From an uncultured Lachnospiraceae bacterium (GTDB lineage: Bacteria > Bacillota > Clostridia > Lachnospirales > Lachnospiraceae), in NCBI GenBank assembly GCA_947175055.1, contig CAMWLJ010000022.1, positions 1 to 41,817 on the forward strand: a stretch of 41,817 nt of DNA, given 5' to 3'. The translations under genes were made by a program, and so were the position numbers. Numbering within the stretch: position 1 is the stretch's first letter; the number at the start of each line of letters is the position of its first letter. The notes beneath the pieces are model-generated. The model was not told where the DNA came from, searched no databases, and saw only the letters and a program-made list of their open reading frames with translations. Below are positions 8,345-15,710 of this stretch, in pieces.

Positions 8345-8390
8345 TTGCAAATATTTAGTTTTTCTACTAAACTTATGATGGAAATCATAA
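8345..8390 (+). promoter_or_regulatory. Predicted promoter and palindromic operators of the divergent LacI gene
   Basis: TTGCAA (8345-8350), a 17-bp spacer and TAAACT (8368-8373) form a plausible promoter. The spacer contains the inverted repeat TTTAGT-N6-ACTAAA (8354-8371). Directly downstream lies a second one, TTATGAT-GGAA-ATCATAA (8373-8390). Either could be the autoregulatory operator. Confidence 0.5.
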
Positions 8391-8433
8391 TTCCGTTCCA
8401 CCGCAGTGTGATACAAGAAAGGAAGGCCGCAAC

Positions 8434-9453
8434 ATGTCCGTCACAGCCAAAGAATTAGCACAGAAACTGGGAATTTCGGCCACTGCCGTTTCCATGGCAC
8501 TAAATAATAAAGCCGGCGTCAGCACCGAGACCCGTGCCAGGATCATCCGAGCCGCCGAAGAATACGGATACGACTTTACTAAAGTAAAACACGATCCGGT
8601 CCACAGCGGTTCCATCTATATCATTTTTTACAGGACCCATAATGCCATCCTTTCTTATTCTCCTATTTTCAATGAGTTGTACGACGGGGTTAAAAGCGAA
8701 TGCCAGAAAGAACATTTTACGGTAAAGATGATGCAGTTCTATGAGAAAGTTGACGTGCTGGAGGACTGTTTCTGCGACCTTCGCATTTCCGACTGTAAGG
8801 GCATCATTCTGATCGGCACGGAGATCAGACAGGACGTGTGCCGGCAGTTTCTCGCGCTTGGTTATCCGTTGATCCTGCTGGACACTTATTTTGACGGCTT
8901 AGATTGCACCAGTGTACTCATCAACAACGCGCAGGGGGCTTATGTCGCCACCAACTATCTGATCGCAGGCACCAGAGTACAACCCGGTTACCTGCAGTCC
9001 AGCTACCTGATCCCCAACTTTATCGAACGGCAGGAGGGATATTTTAAGGCAATCAAAGAGAACGGCATGTCTCCATCCCGTTCTGTTATCCATCAGCTTT
9101 CTCCGTCTATCGAGGCCGCCATGGCCGATATGCTGGAGATCATAGACCGCAAAGATCCCCTTGCCAAGTGTTATTTCGCCGACAATGATATCATCGCCAT
9201 CGGCGCTATGAAGGCGCTTATGCTCCGCGGTTACCGGATTCCCGAAGATATCTCCTTTGTCGGCTTCGACAATATCTCCGAGAGCCGGATCATCGAACCG
9301 TCGCTCACCACCATGGACGTGCCCCGGCTCTATATCGGCAAGACCGCCGCCAAGCTGTTGATCGAGCAGATCGACTCGAAGGTGGTCCATACCTCCAAAG
9401 TGGAGATCGCGGCGCGGCTTGTGAAGCGGTTCTCCTGCGTAACGCCGGCGTGA
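8434..9453 (+). CDS. LacI-family transcriptional regulator (339 aa)
   Basis: Residues 2-50 are a classic LacI helix-turn-helix with hinge (TAKELAQKLGISATAVSMAL...VSTETRARIIRAAEEYGYD). The rest is a periplasmic-binding-protein-like effector domain (GIILIGTEI, PLILLDTYF, ISFVGFDNISES, PSLTTMDVP). It binds DNA as a dimer and is released by a sugar ligand. It is transcribed divergently from the isomerase operon with palindromes in the shared 230-bp region, so control of that operon is likely. The segment YLQSSYLIPNFIERQEGYF is a ligand-domain motif common in this family. Its 3' end abuts a short-chain dehydrogenase remnant on the other strand. AAGGAAGG precedes the ATG. Confidence 0.9.
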   Translation: MSVTAKELAQKLGISATAVSMALNNKAGVSTETRARIIRAAEEYGYDFTKVKHDPVHSGSIYIIFYRTHNAILSYSPIFNELYDGVKSECQKEHFTVKMMQFYEKVDVLEDCFCDLRISDCKGIILIGTEIRQDVCRQFLALGYPLILLDTYFDGLDCTSVLINNAQGAYVATNYLIAGTRVQPGYLQSSYLIPNFIERQEGYFKAIKENGMSPSRSVIHQLSPSIEAAMADMLEIIDRKDPLAKCYFADNDIIAIGAMKALMLRGYRIPEDISFVGFDNISESRIIEPSLTTMDVPRLYIGKTAAKLLIEQIDSKVVHTSKVEIAARLVKRFSCVTPA

Positions 9454-9535
9454 CCATACTGCACACCCGCACACCCCGCTTCGCCCACTCGATGGCCAGC
9501 AATCTCGTAAGTTGGATCACGCCTGCAGAAGTCAT
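9454..9535 (-). pseudogene. Short-chain dehydrogenase/reductase (SDR) gene remnant
   Basis: On the minus strand, starting in the stop codon of the first GH2 gene, the reading frame gives TSAGVIQLTRLLAIEWAKRG followed by VRVCSM. This is the classical SDR stretch after the catalytic YxxxK (usual form SKAGVIxLTRxLAxEWAxxxIRVNxIxPG). Only about 28 codons remain between the GH2 stop (9532) and the LacI stop (9453). The catalytic Tyr/Lys and the Rossmann half are missing, and the remaining frame runs into the antisense of LacI. It looks like the scar of a deleted sugar dehydrogenase gene. Confidence 0.6.
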
Positions 9536-11991
9536 CGCTCCCGGCTCCATTTCACTGTCGTCTCCTTCTCGTCATAATATGCCTTTGCCCGGACAGTACC
9601 CTGGACGTGCCTGCCCAGAATGCGGACTCTCTTTTCCGTTCCCGGCGCCAGGTCAAAATAGTTATCCTCGAACAGCCAGCCGAACTCATCCCCGTCTTTA
9701 TCACCGATCAGTTCAACACAGCGAGCAAATCTCTGGGTGGTGAGCACGAGCCGGTCTTCCTCCTGCCACATCTTCAACCCGGTATCCTGCGGGAAGTCCA
9801 GATGCCGTTCTATATCCACATAATCTATATTCTCGGCAAGCAGCTGCCCCTTTTCATCCGTCACCCTGGCAAGCAGCACATTTTCCCGGCGGAACTGCCC
9901 GAATTCGTCCAGAAAGGTGAGCAGCCGGGATTCGTCTGGCCTGCTCTCGAAAGTCCTTGTAAGGCTGGCCGTCTTCTGATTCTTTCCTAAGGAGAAAAGA
10001 GTCACTTCCACACTGCCGCGTATGGTCTTTGTCGTATCATTGACCAGCCACACCGAAATCCTGTCTCCGATATCAAAGGATACCTGTACCGGCTCATAAG
10101 CTCTTTTCAGCGCATAATAAGCCATCTGCGGCTCATTGAAATAGTCTACTACCCCGTAGGAGATCATATTGCTGCAGTTGTTGAACTTCCACAGAATATG
10201 CCCCTTGGTGCGCCGCTCCCCCTCCGGTTCCAGAGCCGTCTTTCCTCTGCGGAACCGCTCCACATCCTTCTTGATATACTCGCAGTGTGCCGCACCGATA
10301 TTGTAGAGCAGTGATCGTGCATCGTCCGCATCGTAATAGTGCTCCACCGGCCCCAGCTTGATCACGCCCTGGTTAGAATTATGTGCCTCCCATGTCTTGG
10401 GCCATGCCAGGCGAGTCTTCTTCGTGTTCTGTCCCCGGTACCCCTCCGGCCACAGCTCCTGCGGCTCCATCATCCGCCGCATGGTACGCATCACCGGTGT
10501 GGAGACTCTGCAGTTCTCACTTAAGAATACCGGGTAGGCCGCCTGCGGTACATACCACAGATGCGTATAACCGTGAGTGTCTCCCCCCGTCGGATCGTTG
10601 GCATATGCTCCGCCATAAGGGCTGTTTTGATGATAATATCTGCCGGGATCCAGCCTCGCACACACTTCCGGATAGATTTCCCGGAAGATCGGTTCCCCGT
10701 AGCAATAGCTGCCAGGATACTGATAATCCCGCGAAAGCAGCACTTCATTACCGCCGCACCACAACAGGATAGACGGATGAGATTTCAGCCGGTTCACCAG
10801 TGTTTCCGCCTCCTGCCTGCACAGATTCAGCATGTGTGCCTCTTCACTGTACATGTTATACCCGAGATAGAAGTCTTGCCACAGCAGGATTCCTCTTCTG
10901 TCGCATTCCTCGTAGAATTCTTCCGGCAGGATCTCACTCTCTCCCCAGACACGAAGGCAGTTAAAATGCGCCGTCTGTGCAAGCAGGAGCAGATCTGCCA
11001 TCCGTTCCCGATGGTAACAGCCGCTCACCGTATCCGCCTGCGCCAGGTTACCGCCCCAAAGCTTTAACGGATGGCCGTTGATCCTAAAATCCATGTCTCC
11101 TACTTGCTCCAGCCGCCGGAAACCGATCCGTCTCGTACCTGTATCCAGCACCTCTCCCCGGCTCACAAGCCTGACTTCCAATTCATAGAGCGGCTGTTTC
11201 CCATGGGTCCTCGGCCACCAGAGTTGTGGTGCATCCACTTCCAGATCCCACACGCCGGCCATACCTGCACAGGGCAGCGTCCCTTCCAGTACCGTCTGCC
11301 CTTCAGGTGTGCGCAGGCAGTACTCCATCTGCTCATCCGTACACTCATGGCAAAATCCGGTTTCCATATGGATCTGTCCCTGCCGAAGCGTCGGATCCAC
11401 CTCCACCGTCATTGCCAGCCCGACAAAACCGTTCTTTTCCACCTGTTCCAGATAAATATCTCCATACACGCCTATCCTGACCAGATCCGGCAGCGGGCCG
11501 GAAAACTCATGGAACCCGGAGCGGAATACGCGGGCCCTGCAGAAATCCGGCACCAGTTCTTCCTGTTCTCCGGGAAGCCTGATCTGCTCCAGAATCTTCC
11601 ATGGGGACCGGAAATACAGCCGCAGTACATTTTCTCCCTTCTGCAGCCCCGACACGTTCTCTATCCGGCAGGGCATATAAGCACTCTCATTGTGTGCCAG
11701 CAGATGCCCGTTTAGAAGGATATCCGCAAAAGTATCCAACCCTTCCAATACCAGGTGAAAGTTCCCCGCCGTCTCCTCCAGAAAGAAATGCTTCTCATAG
11801 CACCAGTCGTTCTTCCCGATCCACCTATCCTTATTCTGTCCATGCAGATTAGGATTTTCCACGATGCCTTCCCGGATCAGCACGTCTTCCACCTGGCAGG
11901 GCAGCATATCGATCGTAAAGATCTGTCCTTTCGTCTCTTCTCCGCTTACCTGCCACAGCTTCCAATCTCTGTTTAACGCTATCCTTTTCAT
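9532..11991 (-). CDS. GH2 beta-mannosidase-like glycoside hydrolase, paralogue 1 (819 aa)
   Basis: Cytoplasmic GH2 enzyme without a signal peptide. Order: N-terminal jelly-roll sugar-binding domain (about 1-180, with LEGLDTFADILLNGHLL), immunoglobulin-like domain (about 190-295, ending RRIGFRRLE), TIM barrel (about 300-600) with acid/base Glu416 in LLWCGGNE and nucleophile Glu492 in FLSENCR, and C-terminal beta domains. The WGGN, LRVWGE and WCGGNE motifs place it with beta-mannosidase-like GH2 proteins rather than LacZ. It is the last gene of the transporter operon, 44 bp after paralogue 2, and all three paralogues keep both catalytic glutamates about 75 residues apart. The ATG has GGAGG 10 bp upstream. 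Substrate is unknown; mannosidase activity is only the default guess. Confidence 0.85.
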   Translation of the reverse strand: MKRIALNRDWKLWQVSGEETKGQIFTIDMLPCQVEDVLIREGIVENPNLHGQNKDRWIGKNDWCYEKHFFLEETAGNFHLVLEGLDTFADILLNGHLLAHNESAYMPCRIENVSGLQKGENVLRLYFRSPWKILEQIRLPGEQEELVPDFCRARVFRSGFHEFSGPLPDLVRIGVYGDIYLEQVEKNGFVGLAMTVEVDPTLRQGQIHMETGFCHECTDEQMEYCLRTPEGQTVLEGTLPCAGMAGVWDLEVDAPQLWWPRTHGKQPLYELEVRLVSRGEVLDTGTRRIGFRRLEQVGDMDFRINGHPLKLWGGNLAQADTVSGCYHRERMADLLLLAQTAHFNCLRVWGESEILPEEFYEECDRRGILLWQDFYLGYNMYSEEAHMLNLCRQEAETLVNRLKSHPSILLWCGGNEVLLSRDYQYPGSYCYGEPIFREIYPEVCARLDPGRYYHQNSPYGGAYANDPTGGDTHGYTHLWYVPQAAYPVFLSENCRVSTPVMRTMRRMMEPQELWPEGYRGQNTKKTRLAWPKTWEAHNSNQGVIKLGPVEHYYDADDARSLLYNIGAAHCEYIKKDVERFRRGKTALEPEGERRTKGHILWKFNNCSNMISYGVVDYFNEPQMAYYALKRAYEPVQVSFDIGDRISVWLVNDTTKTIRGSVEVTLFSLGKNQKTASLTRTFESRPDESRLLTFLDEFGQFRRENVLLARVTDEKGQLLAENIDYVDIERHLDFPQDTGLKMWQEEDRLVLTTQRFARCVELIGDKDGDEFGWLFEDNYFDLAPGTEKRVRILGRHVQGTVRAKAYYDEKETTVKWSRER

Positions 11992-12035
11992 TCTGCTCTA
12001 GCCTCCATTCACTATTGACAGACTCCCGAAGTCTC

Positions 12036-14534
12036 TTAAGTCCTTGCCTGAGACGGCCCATAAACAACCTGACAGCTCTTCTTGCTGTAATGCCCCTTCA
12101 CGGTAATCTCCCCGTGATCATGCCTGCCCAGGATCTTCACTCTCCTGACCATCCCCGGCATAAGGTCAAAGTAATTATCGTCGAACAGCCAGCCGAACTC
12201 ATCTTTATCACAGTTCCCGGTGATACTCACACATCTGGCAAAATGCTCACTCCTGATACTCAGCACATCACCTTCCAGTTCCACGTGCAGCAGCGGATCC
12301 TGGAACGGAAGATGCCTCTCGACATCCACATAGTCGATGCATGTGTTTATCTCTCTGCCCTCACTGTCTGTCACTCTGGCATACAATATACAATCTTTGG
12401 AGAAGAAACGAAACCGCTCAAGATCATATACCACTTTACAGTCACCTTGGGGTACTGCCACCGCCACCCGGTCTTTCTCCCGAAAAGTCTCCTTGCGCAG
12501 ATCATACAGCCCATGTTCCACCGTTCCCGCGAAATCCTCCGGCGAATCATTCGCCACATAGAGCCGTATGCTCTCCTCTCTGGCAAAAGAAGCAATGACC
12601 GGCGAAAGAACCCGCTTCGTCGCATAATACGGGATAAACCCTTCTTGGAAATAGTCGATGATGGCGCAGTAGACTTTCGGCCAGGTGTCAAGCAGCTTGC
12701 AGGCCATATATCCTTTCGTGCGCTTCGTATACTCCGCTTCTCCCCTGCTGCCACGGCGCACCATCTCCCCCATCCGCTTGATCTCCGCACCGTAGGATGC
12801 TCCCATATTATAGAGCAGCCCATCCGCATCACAAGCATCATAATACTCCCAATAATCTCCGGACTTACGTTCTCCGCAAGCCCCCAGATGGCTCCGCTGT
12901 CTCCAGTTTGCCGGCATGATCGCCTGATCCGGGCATGTCACACGCACATCTGTACCTTCTTCCCACAGATTTCCATGGATCATCCGCTGCAGACTGTGTT
13001 TTACAGGCGGCGCCGTGCGAATATTCTCACTGAGGAAATTCGGGTACTCCCGGTAAGGATATTCCCAGACACAGTCGTAGGTATGGGTATCTCCCTCCCG
13101 CGGGTCATTTGCCCAGGCGCCTCCATAAGGTGAATTCACATGATAGAATCGCTCCGGATCCAGTCTCTTTACCAACCTGGGGAATGCCTCCTTGACAATC
13201 CGCTCTCCATAAGGTTTCTCGTCGATATACTCCGCTCCCATGATCGTCTCATTACCGCCGCACCACATGAGCAGGCAGGCATGGTGTCTGAGCCGTCGTA
13301 TCAGGAATTCCGCCTCTTCCACGCATTTCTGTTCATAGGCATCGTCATCCGGGTAGGCGCCGTGTCCCATGAAAAGCTCCTGCCAGATCAGGATTCCTCT
13401 CCGGTCCGCTTCCTCATAGAAAGCATCCGGCAGCGGGATTCCTTCTCCCCAGATCCTAAGCGTATTCATATTGGCGTTCTCCACCATATCCAGAACCCTG
13501 GCTGCACGCTCCGGCTGATAGCAGTGTGTATACCCCTGCATCGGATCCATGCTGCCGCCCCAGAGCCGCACCTTTTTCCCATTGATCAGGAAGGAAAGCG
13601 GCACCGGCATCTCTACCTGCTTGAATCCTACTCGTTTCTCCAGGCGATCCACAATCTCCTTATCCTGCCCCTTCCTCACGACCAGCTCCAACGTGTACAG
13701 GTTCTGCGGGCCGAATCCTCTGGGCCACCAGAGGGCGGGCGCTTCCACCGTCAGCTCCCCTGCTGCCGCAAAGGAATTCTCCGCTGCCTGCACCTCCACG
13801 GCCTGACTTGCCACCGTTCCACCGTCATCCTTCAGCACGGCGTGCACCGTCAGCATTTCACCGGCCAGACCCGGCGCACTCTCCCCGGCGATCTCCCAGC
13901 ATACCTTTCCCGAATGCCGCTCCTGCTCCAGCCTTGCCCTGATCTCATCTGCCGTGATCCGGACACTCTCCCAAATCTCCAGATAGATATCGCCATACAC
14001 GCCCACCGGTGTAAAGTAAGGGATCGCTCCCTGATACCCGGCTTCTTCCTCACCATTTATCATAGGAAAGTCATGCAGGGGTTTTCGGAGCAGCTTGCAT
14101 TTGAGCACCGCATTCCTTAAGTGCTCGGGCATCTCTCTTTGGTCCAGCCACTCCATCACAGAGCGGAAGCGGATCATAAGCACATTCTCCTCCTCACATT
14201 TCTCCGTGATATCCAGGCGGCCGGGAAGATAGAAGTCATCATGGCTTCCGATGTGTTCGCCATTCAGGTAAATATCTGCCAGTGTATCCAGCCCTTCCAT
14301 GACCAGCGCACAGCACTTCCCTTCCGGCTTCGGAAACGTCAGCCTGTATTCCCATTCACGCTCCGCGACCCATTTGGCCGATTGACACCAGCCTATCTTC
14401 ACCTCTTCCGGCAGTATCCCCTTCTGCAGTAAGACATCCGCCACCTGCGCCGGCATCCTGTCGACCTTCATCCACGTCTCTTCGCCGGCCTGACGCAGTT
14501 CCCATCCCTGTACCAGATCAATTCTTCTCTTCAT
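12036..14534 (-). CDS. GH2 beta-mannosidase-like glycoside hydrolase, paralogue 2 (832 aa)
   Basis: Same domain order as its neighbours: jelly-roll domain with MEGLDTLADIYLNGEHIG, Ig-like domain ending in EKRVGFKQVE, and TIM barrel with LWGGSMDPMQGYTHCY, TLRIWGEGIPLPDAFYEEAD, acid/base Glu429 in LMWCGGNE and nucleophile Glu503 in FLSENIR. Long C-terminal beta domains end the protein. It closely parallels paralogue 3 across the NTLRxWGEGxP region, so the two may be the more recent duplicates. Start MKRRIDLVQGWE is chosen because it aligns with MKRIALNRDWK of paralogue 1; the ATG four codons upstream is possible, and the ribosome binding site is weak (GGTGG). It lies 29 bp after the aldo/keto reductase stop. 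Confidence 0.85.
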   Translation of the reverse strand: MKRRIDLVQGWELRQAGEETWMKVDRMPAQVADVLLQKGILPEEVKIGWCQSAKWVAEREWEYRLTFPKPEGKCCALVMEGLDTLADIYLNGEHIGSHDDFYLPGRLDITEKCEEENVLMIRFRSVMEWLDQREMPEHLRNAVLKCKLLRKPLHDFPMINGEEEAGYQGAIPYFTPVGVYGDIYLEIWESVRITADEIRARLEQERHSGKVCWEIAGESAPGLAGEMLTVHAVLKDDGGTVASQAVEVQAAENSFAAAGELTVEAPALWWPRGFGPQNLYTLELVVRKGQDKEIVDRLEKRVGFKQVEMPVPLSFLINGKKVRLWGGSMDPMQGYTHCYQPERAARVLDMVENANMNTLRIWGEGIPLPDAFYEEADRRGILIWQELFMGHGAYPDDDAYEQKCVEEAEFLIRRLRHHACLLMWCGGNETIMGAEYIDEKPYGERIVKEAFPRLVKRLDPERFYHVNSPYGGAWANDPREGDTHTYDCVWEYPYREYPNFLSENIRTAPPVKHSLQRMIHGNLWEEGTDVRVTCPDQAIMPANWRQRSHLGACGERKSGDYWEYYDACDADGLLYNMGASYGAEIKRMGEMVRRGSRGEAEYTKRTKGYMACKLLDTWPKVYCAIIDYFQEGFIPYYATKRVLSPVIASFAREESIRLYVANDSPEDFAGTVEHGLYDLRKETFREKDRVAVAVPQGDCKVVYDLERFRFFSKDCILYARVTDSEGREINTCIDYVDVERHLPFQDPLLHVELEGDVLSIRSEHFARCVSITGNCDKDEFGWLFDDNYFDLMPGMVRRVKILGRHDHGEITVKGHYSKKSCQVVYGPSQART

Positions 14535-14563
14535 CTCTTCATCCACCGCCTGTTCCGTGTCAA

Positions 14564-15505
14564 TTAGAACACAAAGCCTTCCGTCGCCATCAGCCGTTCC
14601 ATCGTCTCCTGATCCAGCCTGATGCCGCTGGCCGCCGCATTTTTCTCCACCTGTTCCACATTCTTCGCCCCGGGGATGACACAGCTGATACCCGGATAGC
14701 TCAGATCATAGGCCAAAGCCAACAGTGCCATAGTGTCTGCCGGCGCCTTCACGCAGGAGCTCACGATCTCCATGTCCTTCTGTATGGAAGCAAACCGCTC
14801 TTTGCTCCAGAATCCGGAACGGTTATCGCCCTGATCGAATACGGTATCCTTGCCGTATTTACCTGTAAGGATACCGCTGGCAAGAGGCTGGCTGGTGAGC
14901 ACCGGGATATTTCTCTCCTTCGCGATCTTCACCACTTCCAGATTGGACTTATTGAGAATGTTAAAAGGGCACTCCAACACATCGATCACATTCTCCTTAT
15001 CCGTTTCAAAAGCGTGCAGTGTATCTGCCGCTCCCCACATGGCAAGACCACAGAAACGTGCTTTACCGGATGCCTTGATCTCCTTCATGGTATCAAAGAT
15101 CTTCCCTTTTTCCTGCCATGCGCTGTCCGGCACATGCAATAGATAGACATCCACATAGTCTGTCTGCAGACGCTGCAAGCTCTCATCCAGGCACATCAGC
15201 AGATAGTCTCTTGTAAAATCCTTGCTCCGCTCCGGCACTCTGAAGTTGGTGCCGCCCTTGGTCACCAGCACAATTTCCTGTCTTCTGCCCTTCATAAACT
15301 CGCCGATCAGCTTTTCGCTGTGGCCGTTTCCGTAGGAATCGCAAGTGTCATAGAGGTTGATCCCCAATTCAAAAGCTCTTTCCAGAGCCGCCATGGAATC
15401 TGCATCGTTGCAGCCTTCTCCCCAGCCGCTTCCTCCGATCGCCCATGCGCCAAACCCAATGTCCGATACCTTCATTCCCGTTTTTCCAAATACTTGATAT
15501 TGCAT
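14564..15505 (-). CDS. Aldo/keto reductase (313 aa)
   Basis: NAD(P)H-dependent (beta/alpha)8 oxidoreductase of the AKR superfamily. The catalytic tetrad is visible: Asp53 and Tyr58 in YDTCDSYGNGHSE, Lys83 in LVTKGG, His124 in YLLHVPDS. The cofactor-binding end reads CVIPGAKNVEQVEKN. It sits between GH2 paralogues 3 and 2 in the same orientation, so it probably acts on a sugar or aglycone released by them. Substrate and reaction direction are unknown. Start MQYQVFGKTGMK is chosen with GGAGAG about 6 bp upstream; the ATG immediately before is equally possible, while upstream open frame contains the palindrome-rich spacer and is unlikely to be translated. Confidence 0.87.
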   Translation of the reverse strand: MQYQVFGKTGMKVSDIGFGAWAIGGSGWGEGCNDADSMAALERAFELGINLYDTCDSYGNGHSEKLIGEFMKGRRQEIVLVTKGGTNFRVPERSKDFTRDYLLMCLDESLQRLQTDYVDVYLLHVPDSAWQEKGKIFDTMKEIKASGKARFCGLAMWGAADTLHAFETDKENVIDVLECPFNILNKSNLEVVKIAKERNIPVLTSQPLASGILTGKYGKDTVFDQGDNRSGFWSKERFASIQKDMEIVSSCVKAPADTMALLALAYDLSYPGISCVIPGAKNVEQVEKNAAASGIRLDQETMERLMATEGFVF

Positions 15506-15710
15506 CATTCTCTCCATTTCTGCGCTGCTTTTTGCGCATAAACGAGTTTGTGGCAAGCAACGCGCAGACACAAATCTCGCGATTGAAAATTTTAATTTTC
15601 AATCTTCTTTCCTCCATTCCGAAGCGTTTTACGCTGAGGACACGAGCAGAATTTGTGACGCTTTGGCACAAATTCTTGGCCGTATCCCACTTCTCTTACT
15701 GTATAAAATG
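15506..15710. repeat. Palindrome-rich spacer inside the GH2 operon
   Basis: About 205 bp without a gene between GH2 paralogue 3 and the aldo/keto reductase, while neighbouring gaps are only 29-48 bp. It contains three perfect inverted repeats: GATTGAAAATT/AATTTTCAATC with a 2-bp loop (15581-15604), AGCGT-TTT-ACGCT (15623-15635) and AGAATTTGTG/CACAAATTCT with a 9-bp loop (15648-15676). There is also an imperfect pair CGAGTTTGTG ... CACAAATCTCG upstream. No T-run follows on the minus strand. It looks like an inserted intergenic repeat or an RNA-processing element. Confidence 0.5.

Noticed and set aside
9305-9550. 81-residue minus-strand ORF as a complete gene
   Set aside because: Only the part between 9454 and 9535 resembles an SDR; the remainder is antisense to the LacI gene.
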